DNA of 64,000 bases. Origin: Burkholderia savannae (GTDB taxonomy: Bacteria > Pseudomonadota > Gammaproteobacteria > Burkholderiales > Burkholderiaceae). Numbering within the stretch: position 1 is the stretch's first letter; every line of letters starts with the position of its first letter. Below, one piece after another: positions 17,565 to 27,243 of this stretch. Position numbers and translations under genes: made by a program. Where the stretch lies: positions 1,922,001 through 1,986,000 of the forward strand of contig NZ_CP013418.1 in NCBI RefSeq assembly GCF_001524445.2, in the 5' to 3' direction. The notes under the pieces are model-generated. The model was not told the origin of the DNA. It searched no databases and saw only the letters and a list, made by a program, of their open reading frames with translations.

Positions 17565-19643
17565 TCAGCGCCCGCTGCCGAGCGCCTGCGCGGCCGGCAT
17601 CGGCTCGTACGGCGTCTCGCGCGATGTCGGCTGCGCGGCACGGCGCGCGCGCGCGACCGCGATCACGCCGTACGCCGCGATGCTCACGACGACGAGGATG
17701 AACAGCGCCGCGAGCGCCGCGTCGACGTAGTCGTTGAAGATGATCCGCTGCATTTGCGCAAGCGTCTTCGCGGGCGCGAGCACCTTGCCGTCGGCCGCCG
17801 CCGCTTGCAGTTTCGCCGCGTGCGCGAGGAAGCTGACCTTCGGGTTCGAATCGAACACCTTCTGCCAGCCGGCCGTCAGCGTGCAAATCAGCAGCCACGC
17901 GGTCGGCACGATCGTCACCCACGCGTAACGCTCGCGCTTCATCTTGAACAGCACGACGGTGCCGAGCACGAGCGCGATCGCGGCGAGCATCTGGTTCGAA
18001 ATGCCGAAAAGCGGCCACAGCGTGTTGATGCCGCCGAGCGGATCGACCACGCCCTGATACAGGAAGTAGCCCCACGCGGCCACGCACAGCGCGGTCGCGA
18101 TCAGGTTCGCCGGCAGCGATTCGGTGCGCTTCAAGGCCGGATGGAACGTGCCGAGCAGGTCCTGCAGCATGAAGCGGCCCGCGCGCGTGCCCGCGTCGAC
18201 CGCGGTCAGGATGAAGAGCGCCTCGAACAGGATCGCGAAGTGATACCAGAACGCCATCATCGCCTGGCCGCCGATCACCTGGTGCAGGATCTGCGCCATG
18301 CCGACCGCGAGCGTCGGCGCGCCGCCGGCGCGCGCGATGATCGTCGTCTCGCCGACGGCCTTCGCCGTTTCGGTCAGCATGTCGGGCGTCAGCATGAAGC
18401 CCCATTGCGTGACGGTCTGCGCAACCGCCTCCGGCGTCGTGCCGAGCACGGCCGCGGGCGCGTTCATCGCGAAGTACACGCCCGGCTCGATCACGCACGC
18501 GGCGACGAGCGCCATGATCGCGACGAACGATTCCATCAGCATCGCGCCGTAGCCGATGAAGCGCGCGTTGGTTTCGTTGTCGAGCAGCTTCGGCGTCGTG
18601 CCCGACGCGATCAGCGAGTGGAAGCCCGACACCGCGCCGCACGCGATCGTGATGAACAGGAACGGGAACAGGTTGCCCGACCAGACCGGGCCCGTGCCGT
18701 CGACGAACTTCGTGAGCGCCGGCATCTTCAGCTCCGGCGCGACGATCAGGATGCCGATCGCGAGGCCGACGATCGTGCCGATCTTCAGGAACGTCGACAG
18801 ATAGTCGCGCGGCGCGAGCAGCAGCCACACCGGCAGCACCGACGCGACGAAGCCGTAGCCGATCAGAATCCACGTGAGCTGCGTGCCGCTGAACGTGAAC
18901 CACGCGGCGAGCGTCGGCGAATCGTGCACGTGCTGGCCGTACGCGATCGACGCCATCAGCAGCACGAAACCGATGATCGACACTTCGCCGATGCGGCCCG
19001 GCCGGATGTAGCGCGTGTAGACGCCCATGAAGAGCGCGATCGGAATCGTCGCGGCGACGGTGAACGTGCCCCACGGCGAATTCGTCAGCGCCTTCACGAC
19101 GATGAGGGCGAGCACCGCGAGAATGATCACCATGATCAGGAACGCGCCGAACAGCGCGATCACGCCGGGCACCGCGCCGAGCTCCATCTTGACGAGATCG
19201 CCGAGCGAGCGGCCGTCGCGGCGCGTCGAGATGAACAGCACGATGAAATCCTGCACCGCGCCCGCGAACACGACGCCCGCGAGAATCCACAGCATGCCGG
19301 GCGTGTAGCCCATCTGCGCGGCGAGCACGGGGCCGACGAGCGGGCCCGCGCCCGCGATCGCGGCGAAATGGTGGCCGAACAGCACGTATTTGTTGGTCGG
19401 CACGTAGTCGAGGCCATCGTTGAACTTGACGGCGGGGGTCATCCGCAGGCCGTCGAGCTGGACGACCTTGCTCGCGATGAAGCGGCTGTAAAAGCGATAC
19501 GCGATCAAATACACGCAAACGGCGGCGATCACGATCCATAGCGCGCTGACCCGCTCGCCGTGCGCGAGCGCGATCGTGCCGAACGCGAACGCGCCGAGCA
19601 GCGCGACGGCGATCCAGAGCAAATAACCGGAAGCCCGATTCAT
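17565..19643 (-). CDS. cstA: Carbon starvation protein A (CstA), pyruvate/peptide transporter
   Basis: 692 residues, against about 700 for E. coli CstA. It is a polytopic inner-membrane protein with around 16-18 hydrophobic segments. Family landmarks include PAVKFNDGLDYVPTNK near residue 75, FGHHFAAIAGAGPLVGPVLAAQMGY near residue 90, and ACGAVSGFHSLIASGTTPK in the middle. CstA transporters take up pyruvate or peptides during carbon limitation. The downstream YbdD partner completes the unit. A CTACGTA direct repeat upstream (see regulatory entry) may be the binding site of a response regulator. Confidence 0.95.
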   Translation of the reverse strand: MNRASGYLLWIAVALLGAFAFGTIALAHGERVSALWIVIAAVCVYLIAYRFYSRFIASKVVQLDGLRMTPAVKFNDGLDYVPTNKYVLFGHHFAAIAGAGPLVGPVLAAQMGYTPGMLWILAGVVFAGAVQDFIVLFISTRRDGRSLGDLVKMELGAVPGVIALFGAFLIMVIILAVLALIVVKALTNSPWGTFTVAATIPIALFMGVYTRYIRPGRIGEVSIIGFVLLMASIAYGQHVHDSPTLAAWFTFSGTQLTWILIGYGFVASVLPVWLLLAPRDYLSTFLKIGTIVGLAIGILIVAPELKMPALTKFVDGTGPVWSGNLFPFLFITIACGAVSGFHSLIASGTTPKLLDNETNARFIGYGAMLMESFVAIMALVAACVIEPGVYFAMNAPAAVLGTTPEAVAQTVTQWGFMLTPDMLTETAKAVGETTIIARAGGAPTLAVGMAQILHQVIGGQAMMAFWYHFAILFEALFILTAVDAGTRAGRFMLQDLLGTFHPALKRTESLPANLIATALCVAAWGYFLYQGVVDPLGGINTLWPLFGISNQMLAAIALVLGTVVLFKMKRERYAWVTIVPTAWLLICTLTAGWQKVFDSNPKVSFLAHAAKLQAAAADGKVLAPAKTLAQMQRIIFNDYVDAALAALFILVVVSIAAYGVIAVARARRAAQPTSRETPYEPMPAAQALGSGR

Positions 19644-19775
19644 GGCGTCTCCTGTCTATTTTTTCGAAATATGCGCGGCGGGGAGCCGCGCGCAACGACG
19701 GCAAGCGTCACGCTCCGTCGGGACGTAGCGATGGGGCCATATTGTTCGCCTTCGATGCAAACCTAACAAGCGCAT

Positions 19776-19812
19776 GACTACGTACGGCATCTACGTAGCA
19801 TTGCGTAGGGGT
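19776..19812 (-). promoter_or_regulatory. CTACGTA repeat upstream of cstA (candidate operator)
   Basis: On the plus strand CTACGTAC (19778-19785) and the palindrome CTACGTAG (19791-19798) repeat 13 bases apart, followed by GCGTAGG. They lie about 135-165 bases upstream of the cstA start, within the 263-base gap to the cytochrome gene. The spacing and symmetry suggest a dimeric regulator, perhaps a LuxR-type response regulator; which one is not known. Confidence 0.4.
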
Positions 19813-19906
19813 TTGCGAGGGGGTGAGCGCCGTTCGATTCCTCGGAATATAAAACCGAACGGCGACAAAGGAAACCGCCGCCTCGCCGGCGCGCTGCGGC
19901 GCGACA

Positions 19907-20425
19907 CTACGGTGCAAAACGCGTAAAGACGAAATCGCGATCCTTCACGCGGGCCTGATGGCACGCGAAGCAGGTCCGATGCTGCGCTTCGTCGGCCGGT
20001 GCGCCGTTGACGAAACGGCCGAAGCCCCAGCCTCCCGTCGACGCATACCGGCGCGAATCCTTGACCATCACCTGCACCGTCGTCGCCTGGCCCGGCACGG
20101 TCGCGGATTCGAACTCGGCGGACGGCTTGCGCTTGTACGCGAGCTTCACGAGCATCGCGCCGTCCGGAAACGGCAACGTCGCATGCTCGATCGCCTTCAC
20201 GGCGGCGGGATTGCCGAGCACCACGCGCAGTTCGTCGAGCGGCGCCGCCTCTTCGGCCGGCGCGATCATCTCCCACTTCCGATAGCCTTCGGGAAGCGTC
20301 ACACCGTAGATCGGCGACGCGGCCGGCTTCGATGCGTCCGCGAACGCGCCGCCGCCCCGCACCGCGAACAGCAGAAACGCGCCTGCGGCGAGCGCGCGGG
20401 CCATTCGAAAACTTCGCTTCGACAT
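19907..20425 (-). CDS. Cytochrome P460 family protein
   Basis: 172 residues with a Sec signal peptide (about 1-30, ending AFAD), so periplasmic. The single c-type haem site CFACH is at residues 152-156, close to the C-terminus as in cytochrome P460. The family oxidises hydroxylamine or related small nitrogen compounds or binds NO, but many members are uncharacterised. The usual YRKWEMIAP start of the mature domain is present. It is encoded 17 bases after an alpha/beta hydrolase gene with a strong GAGGA ribosome site, so the two likely form an operon. Confidence 0.88.
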   Translation of the reverse strand: MSKRSFRMARALAAGAFLLFAVRGGGAFADASKPAASPIYGVTLPEGYRKWEMIAPAEEAAPLDELRVVLGNPAAVKAIEHATLPFPDGAMLVKLAYKRKPSAEFESATVPGQATTVQVMVKDSRRYASTGGWGFGRFVNGAPADEAQHRTCFACHQARVKDRDFVFTRFAP

Positions 20426-20442
20426 CGACTATCCTCCTCGCG

Positions 20443-21540
20443 TCACAGATGCGCGACTTGCAGGATCGCGTCGGCGAACGCCTTCGGCGCCTCCTGCGGC
20501 AGGTTGTGCCCGACGCCGCCCGCGACGTCGCGATGCAGATACTTGCCGACGAACTTCTTCGCGTAAGCGGCGGGCTCGGGATGCGGCGCGCCGTTGGCGT
20601 CGCCTTCGAGCGTGATCGTCGGCACCGTGATCGCAGGCGCGGCCGCGAGACGCGCCTCGAGCGCGTCGAATCGACGCTCGCCCTGCGCGAGCCCCAGACG
20701 CCATCGATAGTTGTGGATGACGATCGCCGCGTGATCAGGATTCCGGAACGATTGCGCCGAGCGTTCGTACGTCGCGTCGTCGAAACGCCACTTCGGCGAC
20801 GCGAGCTGCCAGATCAGCCGGTTGAAATCGTCGCGGTTCGCCGCATAGCCGGCCGCGCCGCGCTCGGTTGCGAAATAGAACTGATACCACCACGCGAGCT
20901 CGGCCTTCGGCGGCAGCGGCTTGCGGTTCGCCTCCTGGCCGCCGATCAGATAGCCGCTCACCGACACGAGCGCCTTGCAGCGCTCGGGCCACAAAGCCGC
21001 GACGATGGCCGCCGTGCGCGCGCCCCAGTCGAAGCCGCCGAGCACGGCCTGATCGATCTTCAGTGCGTCCATCAGCGCGACGATGTCGGCGGCGATGACC
21101 GCCTGCTGGCCGTTGCGCGGCGTGTCGTCCGACAGCAAGCGCGTCGAGCCGTAGCCGCGCAGGTACGGCACCACGACGCGATAGCCGGCCGATGCGACGA
21201 GCGGCGCCACGTCGGCGAAGCTGTGGATGTCGTACGGCCATCCGTGCAGCAGGATGACGGCCGGACCGTCCTTCGGCCCGGCTTGCGCGTAGCCGACGTT
21301 GAGCGGGCCGGCGTCGATCTGATGGATCGTGTCGAACGTCGCGGCGTTCGCGGCGTTCGGGGCGTTCGGGACGTTCGGGACGTTCGGGGTGCTTGAATCG
21401 CCCGTTGCGCCGCTCGCGCCCGCCGAGCGCGGCGCGGACTGCGCGCGGGCGAGCCCGTCGAGACCGAGGTTCATCACGCCGACGCCCGCGAGCGCGGTTC
21501 CCATCAGCCGGCGGCGCCGGACGTTTATCGCATTGGACAT
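20443..21540 (-). CDS. Exported alpha/beta hydrolase, epoxide-hydrolase-like
   Basis: 365 residues. The N-terminus has a twin-arginine-like RRRRLMG followed by a hydrophobic stretch, so export is likely. An unusual Asn-Pro-rich linker (NVPNVPNAPNAANAA, about residues 53-67) precedes the catalytic domain. Motifs: HGWP oxyanion loop at 99-102; nucleophile elbow GGFDWGAR with Asp171, which is typical of epoxide hydrolases and haloalkane dehalogenases rather than Ser esterases; catalytic His in GGVGHNLPQ near the C-terminus. ATG at 21540 follows GGAGGA; the frame extends further upstream but without similarity. It is co-transcribed with the cytochrome P460 gene. Confidence 0.87.
   Translation of the reverse strand: MSNAINVRRRRLMGTALAGVGVMNLGLDGLARAQSAPRSAGASGATGDSSTPNVPNVPNAPNAANAATFDTIHQIDAGPLNVGYAQAGPKDGPAVILLHGWPYDIHSFADVAPLVASAGYRVVVPYLRGYGSTRLLSDDTPRNGQQAVIAADIVALMDALKIDQAVLGGFDWGARTAAIVAALWPERCKALVSVSGYLIGGQEANRKPLPPKAELAWWYQFYFATERGAAGYAANRDDFNRLIWQLASPKWRFDDATYERSAQSFRNPDHAAIVIHNYRWRLGLAQGERRFDALEARLAAAPAITVPTITLEGDANGAPHPEPAAYAKKFVGKYLHRDVAGGVGHNLPQEAPKAFADAILQVAHL
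21340..21391. repeat. Nonamer repeat inside the hydrolase gene
   Basis: GCGTTCGGG/ACGTTCGGG units in tandem encode the Asn-(Val/Ala)-Pro linker of the alpha/beta hydrolase. The nine-base period preserves frame, so copy-number change would only alter linker length. Confidence 0.75.
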
Positions 21541-21820
21541 GATCAGTCCTCCTTCAAGGTTGCCGGAAAACGCCGCATCGCATGCGGCGGCGAAATGCGC
21601 GGCGCATGGCGCGCCGCATGAACAGGCGATCGATCGGCATTGCGCGGCATCGCCCGGCCTCCCGGAACGAAGCAATGCATCGAATCGACGGACTGCGAAC
21701 CATCGGCGTCACCGGACACGCGGGCCGCGCCCGCATTCGCGGAACGGCGGGCGCGAGCCGGGCCGGCAGGCGGACGTCGCGCGCACCGGTGACGTGCAAT
21801 CGAATGGAAACGGAAACGAA

Positions 21821-23329
21821 CTAACGCATCGCCGCGCGAAACGCCCCGAAGGTCTGCCCGTTCGGCCGGAGGCGAATGTCCGGATCGAGGCGCGCCCACG
21901 CGAGATCCGCGGGATCGGCGGCCATCGGCCCCGGCGCTTTCGCGACGAGGATCGCCTCGGCGATCGCTTCGAAGTCCGCACGAAAATGAACCGAGCTCTT
22001 GTTCACGACGATCCGCATCCGCTCGGGCTCGATGCCCGCGACACGGAACTGGTTGCGCTCGAAGGTCTGCATCTTGTTCGTGCTCACCGCGATCCTGACG
22101 CCTTCGATGCGCAGGCAGGCCACCGCGCCGAGATCGCCGCGCGCGCCGTTGAACATCGGGCCGTCGAAACGAAAACACCCGTCGGACAGATGCTCGACCT
22201 CGAAATCGGCCGCGAGCGGCGCATCGCCGCGCACGCCCGAGCGGCCGCCGAGGCTCAGGCCGATGCGCGCGCCGACGCCCGCGCGGTGCGCGGCGGCCGC
22301 GGCGTCGGGGTCCCAGATCACGCCCACCGCCGCGTCCGTCGCCGCGCGGCGAAGCAGCGCCCGCACCATGCCCATCGTGTCGGCGTCGCCGCCCGCGCCG
22401 GGGTTGTCCTGCGTGTCGGCGATGACGACGGGTTTCGTCGCGCCGCGGCTCAGGCGAATCGCTTCGGCCACGGCGGCGTCGGGCGTCAGGAACGGCACGC
22501 CCCAGCGCGTTTCGTCGTCGACGAGTTTCGCGCACAGCACGTCGACCGCACGCTCGGCCGCGTCGCCATCGAACGCGTGCGCCCACACCGTGGGCCCGCA
22601 TTCCGGAAAATCGGCGGCCGGAAAACCCGGAGCGAACGACATCGATACGACGCCGTCCCGTTCGAGTTGCGCGAGCAATCGATACGCGCCGCCCGCGGGC
22701 TCCGCGTGCGTGCACATGCCGTTGATCGGGATCAGGAACGGCAGCCGGCGCATCGCGCAATGCAGCGGCCGGCGTTCGGACACGATTCGCTCGAGCACCT
22801 GCGCGGCGCGCTCGCCGGTTGCCGCCATGTCGACGTGAGGATAGGTGCGATACGCGACGAGCGCGCTCGCGTGCGCGGCCATCCGCGCGGTGACGTTCGC
22901 GTGCAGATCGAGCGACGCGACGATCGGCATCCGGCTGCCGACGATCCGCCGCACGCGCGCGAGGATCTCGCCTTCGCCGTCGTCGTGCTGCTCGGTGACC
23001 ATCGCGCCGTGCAGGTCGAGATAGATCGCGTCGAACCCGCCCGCCTCGACCGCGGCGACGATCTCGCCGCCGATCCGCTCGAACGCGTCGGCCGTGACGT
23101 GCGCGGACGGGCACGCGCCCGCCCAGATCACGGGCAGCAGCGCGTGCCCGTTCGCCTGAGCGGCCCGGATGAAGCCGCCGACCGGCACGTTGACGTCGCG
23201 CAGCGACAGCACGTCCGCGCCGCGCGCCAGCGGCGGAAAGCCTTCGCCGCGAACGAAGCTCTGATACGACGCCCGCGTCGGCGCGAACGTATTGGTCTCG
23301 TGCTGGAAGCCTGCAATCAGAATGTTCAT
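21821..23329 (-). CDS. M81 family metallopeptidase (MlrC-like)
   Basis: 502 residues, the normal size of the MlrC family. MlrC from Sphingomonas hydrolyses linearised microcystin; most relatives have unknown substrates and are often next to peptide or opine uptake genes. Landmarks: start MNILIAGFQHETNTFAP, metal-site segments DLHGAMV and SLDLHANVT, TQDNPGAGGDADTMG near residue 325, and the domain II end NKSSVHFRADFE. ATG at 23329 was preferred over an earlier in-frame ATG because family similarity starts there. It is divergent from a LysR gene that probably controls it. No partner transporter is adjacent. Confidence 0.9.
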   Translation of the reverse strand: MNILIAGFQHETNTFAPTRASYQSFVRGEGFPPLARGADVLSLRDVNVPVGGFIRAAQANGHALLPVIWAGACPSAHVTADAFERIGGEIVAAVEAGGFDAIYLDLHGAMVTEQHDDGEGEILARVRRIVGSRMPIVASLDLHANVTARMAAHASALVAYRTYPHVDMAATGERAAQVLERIVSERRPLHCAMRRLPFLIPINGMCTHAEPAGGAYRLLAQLERDGVVSMSFAPGFPAADFPECGPTVWAHAFDGDAAERAVDVLCAKLVDDETRWGVPFLTPDAAVAEAIRLSRGATKPVVIADTQDNPGAGGDADTMGMVRALLRRAATDAAVGVIWDPDAAAAAHRAGVGARIGLSLGGRSGVRGDAPLAADFEVEHLSDGCFRFDGPMFNGARGDLGAVACLRIEGVRIAVSTNKMQTFERNQFRVAGIEPERMRIVVNKSSVHFRADFEAIAEAILVAKAPGPMAADPADLAWARLDPDIRLRPNGQTFGAFRAAMR

Positions 23330-23487
23330 TTCGCCTTTCCGTGTGGAGGACGGCATCTCGTGCGTGCCTTCGCCGGACGATCGCTGCATGGCGTTCATGT
23401 TGGCAGCGCATGGCGCTACTAGCAAGAGCAACTAAGTTCACATATCGTTGACTCGTGAGCAACGACAGATCGACACGGGAGCCCTCG

Positions 23488-24447
23488 ATGCGAGACATCA
23501 ACCTCCAGCGCCTTCGGTACTTTCATGAAGTGCTGACGCACGGCACCATTCGCGGCGCAGCGGAGCACATCAACACGTCGCCGTCCGTCATCACGCGGCA
23601 GATCAGGCTGCTCGAGGAAGAGCTCGGCACCGCGCTGTTCGAGCGGCAGGCGCGCGGCGTGCGGCCGACTGAGGCCGCCGCGCATCTGCTCGAGTTCTGG
23701 CGGGGCTACCGGTCGCAACAGGAAAAGCTCGAAGACCAGCTTCACGCGCTGAAGGGCCTGCAGCAAGGGCACATCCGGATCGTCGTCAGCGAAGGATTCG
23801 TCGACACGCTCGTCGACGACGTGCTGGCGCCGTTCTGCGCGACATACCCGAAGCTCGCGATCGGCGTGGACATGCTGGCGGTCGATTCGATTCTCGAAGA
23901 GGTCGCGCAAAGCCGCGCGCACATCGGGCTCGCGTACAATCCGCCGCCCCATCCGCAGATCGCGTATCGCGCGAGCTCGCCGCAGCCGGTCGTGCTGTTG
24001 CTGCGGCGCGATCACCCGCTCGCGCGGCGCAAGCGGCCGGCGGCCATCGACGATCTTCGCGCGTACCCGCTCGCACTGATGCCGCCGACGTTCGGCATCG
24101 GTCACGTGGTGAAGATGCTGGAGCTGGCCGAGAACGTCGCGATCCGGCCGACGTTGACGACGAATTCGCTGACGGCCTTGAAGCGCATCGTCACCGCGGA
24201 GAACTTCATCACGCTGATCGGCGAGTTCGCCGCCTATCGGGAGATTGCGAACGGCGAGCTGACGACGGTGCCGATCGCGCATCCGCTATTCGAGGGGACG
24301 CATGCGCGGGTGCTCGTCAAGTCGGGACGGCCGCTCGCGCCCGGTCCGCTCGAATTGCTCAAATGGATCGAGACTCGGTTGGCGGTGTTTTCGGGGCCGG
24401 CTGCCGGCGGCGGCGAAAAACGAAAGAGTCGACACGGCAAGCATTGA
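23488..24447 (+). CDS. LysR-family transcriptional regulator
   Basis: 319 residues from ATG 23488 (a GTG at 23455 would add 11 residues). The N-terminal winged HTH runs over about residues 2-65: [42 protein letters not shown]. An effector domain follows, and the tail is lysine/arginine-rich. It is divergent from the MlrC gene across 125-160 bases, the standard arrangement for a LysR regulator and its target. The effector is unknown. A hairpin begins within the stop-codon region (see terminator). Confidence 0.9.
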   Translation: MRDINLQRLRYFHEVLTHGTIRGAAEHINTSPSVITRQIRLLEEELGTALFERQARGVRPTEAAAHLLEFWRGYRSQQEKLEDQLHALKGLQQGHIRIVVSEGFVDTLVDDVLAPFCATYPKLAIGVDMLAVDSILEEVAQSRAHIGLAYNPPPHPQIAYRASSPQPVVLLLRRDHPLARRKRPAAIDDLRAYPLALMPPTFGIGHVVKMLELAENVAIRPTLTTNSLTALKRIVTAENFITLIGEFAAYREIANGELTTVPIAHPLFEGTHARVLVKSGRPLAPGPLELLKWIETRLAVFSGPAAGGGEKRKSRHGKH

Positions 24448-24476
24448 ATGCTTGCATTCAGTGCTTGCTTCGTTTT
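24437..24476 (+). terminator. Terminator-like hairpin at the end of the LysR gene
   Basis: GCAAGCATTGAATGC and GCATTCAGTGCTTGC are inverted copies (15 bases, one mismatch) separated by TT and followed by TTCGTTTTG. The stem overlaps the stop codon. It probably ends the LysR transcript and marks the left boundary of the accessory segment. Confidence 0.6.
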
Positions 24477-24911
24477 GTCACGGTGGCTGACATGGGCGAA
24501 CGCGTCGATTGCAATGGGATTCACGGGCCACACGAGGAGCCGCGGAGATCCATGGTTTTCCTTGGCGGCCCTCAGGCGTCGCTGCCGGCCTTGCGTCGCG
24601 AGCCACGGAGCGCCATCGGCAATCCTGCGACATTGGCGCGTCAGCAAGAACCTCGTATTCGCCGCGAACGTATCGCGTTCGCACAAACAACGCCATCGCG
24701 CGCATGACCGTGACGAGTATCACCGGTGCATCGAATGGCGAACTCGCAACCGTCGCGGGTGGCTCATCGGGGCCGCGATGCGGCTTGGCCCGGCTTGTCG
24801 CAAACGCCTCCGCTCGAAATCGGGCAACTCCGATGGCGGCTCGAAATTCGCGAGACGCACCGGCCGAGCGGTTGCGGGCGGTTGCGGGCGGACGGCTCCG
24901 GTCCGCACGAT

Positions 24912-25022
24912 AGGAATGTCTGCCATGTTCGGCAACCTGTTCTTATCGAGCCTGAACAGCAGACCGGACCTTACCAGCACGGGGACGTAATAGTCGCCGG
25001 CGATCACGACGTCGTACCCACG
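24912..25022 (-). pseudogene. Fragment of a spermidine/putrescine-type solute-binding protein
   Basis: About 37 codons read GYDVVIAGDYYVPVLVRSG..LDKNRLPNM. This matches the PotD/PotF pattern 'GYDVVVPS.Y....I..G....LDK..LPN'. Both sides of the frame lose similarity, and the upstream part of such a gene is missing or frameshifted. Known: the motif is characteristic of polyamine-binding proteins. Inference: this is a remnant of a deleted transporter gene. Confidence 0.55.
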
Positions 25023-25160
25023 GCGTGTCGACCATGATGATGCAAGCGACGCAGCGTTGCCCTTGCTGCTTGAGCATCGCCTGTGCGAGCAAATCGGCAC
25101 GGGCCGGTCGCCCGGCCGATTCGCCATCGTGAAGCCCGCCCCATGGGCGGCGCTGAAACA

Positions 25161-25380
25161 CTGATCGTTGATTCCGTTCATCGCCGTGAATCTGCGTGAC
25201 CGACAACACCGCCGCGTCGAGCGGATTCTTGTTGCGTGTGACGATTCCTTGCAGCGCGGTCAGGATCTGCACGACCGCGAACACCAGATCGCAGCCGAGA
25301 TGCGGTATCGCGCCATGGCGGCCGGCGCCGCGCACGTCGATCCGGAACAGGCTCGTCGACGCCTTCAGCAGCCCCGGCCG
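25161..25380 (-). pseudogene. Fragment of an M20 amidohydrolase/peptidase gene
   Basis: About 70 codons match the dimerisation-domain region of hippurate hydrolase/M20 peptidases: RGAGRHGAIPHLGCDLVFA, then QILTALQGIVTRNKNPLDAAV and LSVTQIHGD. The N- and C-terminal catalytic parts are absent in any frame. It lies just upstream of the polyamine-binding-protein fragment on the same strand, so both may descend from one lost catabolic cluster. Confidence 0.65.
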
Positions 25381-25975
25381 CACCGCGAAGTGCCCGGCCA
25401 GTTGCGCAGACCGAACGCCGCGTCTTTATGCATGTGTCGTGCTGCCACTCTATGACGCCGCCGGAAAAGCGCGGATTGCGACCGCCGTCGACACCTCCCC
25501 CCTCTTCGATTTCGCTGACTTTCTTTTCGATTCCGATCGGTCAATTGATTTTTCTCACTGTAGCGCCGACGAAACACATCGCTGCATTTCCATTTCATCT
25601 AGACTATTATCTGGCGCCAAGAAATTCCATTCAAATTGATTTTGAATGGCCATTCTTCGGAATCCATCTTTCGAGTTAGTCCGATTTCTATTGATATAGA
25701 TTGTTGACGCAGGCTGCGTGGCACGGGTGGCCGGAATCGTTCTGCCGTCGTCTTTTGCCGGCAACGACCTCGTCAATCTTTCTGGATCGACTTCCCTGAG
25801 ACTGTTGAGGCGGCATCGCCGCATCTGATGACGAGACAATTGACTCATTCAAAATTCATTGCACGATTGTTTTTCAGTTCAATAAGTTTCTGAAATTCTA
25901 AAATCAAATAAATCAATATTTCTTTGGAAAATTCATTTCCATTGATTTTCCGCATATATCACGCATTCATCATCC

Positions 25976-27243
25976 ATGTCTGAATCCGTATTTCGCCCGT
26001 TGCTGGAAATTTCCCGCCGTCAAGACGTGCTGTTCTGTCTTGCGCTGACCACCTTCGAACTGCTCGCCCATCTCGCCAGCGATATGGTGATGCCCACGAT
26101 GTTGCAGGTCACCCACGACTTGTCCGCCGCGCGGCACCACGCGCCTGTCGCACTCCATGCCTTCCTGTTCGGCGACATCGCGTTCCAATGGCCGCGGGGG
26201 CCGCTGTCGGACCGCATCGGCTGCTGGCCGTTGCTGCTCACCGGCACTCTAGTGTTCGCAGCCGCCTGCCTGGCCGCGGTCGCCAGCCGGCATATCGGCG
26301 GCTTCAACCTGCGGCGCTTCGTCAAGGGCACCTTTTCGTCGTGGTCAGCTACCCGGCGCTGCAAGAGACCTTTGCCGAGCGCGACGCGGTACGGCTGATG
26401 GCGCTGTTCGCCGATATCGCGCTCCAGTCGCCACTCGCCGGACCGTTGGCCGGCACGCTGCTGCTGCGGGCACTGTCGTGGCGCGAGCTGTTCGTCGCGA
26501 TCGGCGCCGTTGGCGCGCTGGTCACACTGGGCCTGTGGCGCTGTATGCCGGAAACGGCGCGCGCCGCGCCGCCGCCCCGGCCGCCGCGCGCGTGGGCGGT
26601 GCTTGCCCACTACGCGACGCAGCCACGTCATCGAGACCCCGTGTACGGCAGCCTCACGCTCGGCCTGTTGCCGCTGCCGCCGATCGTGTCGATCGGCCTG
26701 CCGCCGCGGTTGATCCGCGATCCGGGGTACGGCGGGCTGGCCTACGGACTCTGGCAGCTTTCCGTGTTCGGCGCCGTGATCGCCGGCAACCTGGCATTGA
26801 ACCGGCTCACCGTCCGGCCCGACGTGTCCCGCTTGCTGCGCATCGCGCTGTACCCGGCTACCGCTGGCTTGCTACTGCTGGGCGCCGTCGTGCCGCTGTC
26901 ACCCACGCTGCCACTGCTGCGTGCCGGCCTCTCCGTCCACCCATTCGGCGTGGGCCTGGGTAACGCGACGCCTTATCGGCTGACGCTATACAGTACCGAC
27001 GAGGCCACGGGCAGCGTCGCCGCGCCGCTCGGCATGCCGTCCGTCGCGATGCCGGCGGCCGGCGGCGCAGCCCTCGCGTGGGTCCGCGCCGGGGATTCGC
27101 CGACCCGCTTCGGCATCAGCGTCAGCCTGGTCTCGCTGCTGGTCTCGCTGCTGGCCGCGCCGCTGCTCTGGCGCGTGCTGCGCCAAGCGCGCCCTGCTCC
27201 CACCGTCGCCCGATTTCCACCTTCCCCGCTCCCCCTCTCATGA
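25976..27243 (+). pseudogene. MdfA/Cmr-like MFS multidrug transporter, frameshifted
   Basis: The gene is readable along its full length as an MdfA-type drug/proton antiporter, but in two frames. Frame one runs from ATG 25976 through helices 1-3, including FELLAHLASDMVMPTML. That segment keeps the acidic residues corresponding to E26 and D34 of MdfA; PLSDRIGCWP is the MFS loop motif. At about 26325-26335 similarity jumps to a second frame (FVVVSYPALQETFAERD) and continues to the stop at 27243. Relative to MdfA, a few residues are missing at the junction, so a small out-of-frame deletion is likely. The junction should be resequenced before calling it dead. Its stop overlaps the start of the next gene (ATGA), so it was the first gene of the set. 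Confidence 0.8.

Larger units (their letters stand above)
24477..25975. other. Eroded region with gene fragments and an AT-rich end
   Basis: About 1.5 kb without an intact gene. Two minus-strand fragments can be recognised (listed as pseudogenes). The rest matches nothing I know. Composition falls steeply towards the right: in 25861-25920 only 14 of 60 bases are G or C. This looks like a scar of deletion/insertion events next to the LuxCE-like gene set, and the AT-rich end probably holds that set's promoter. Confidence 0.55.
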
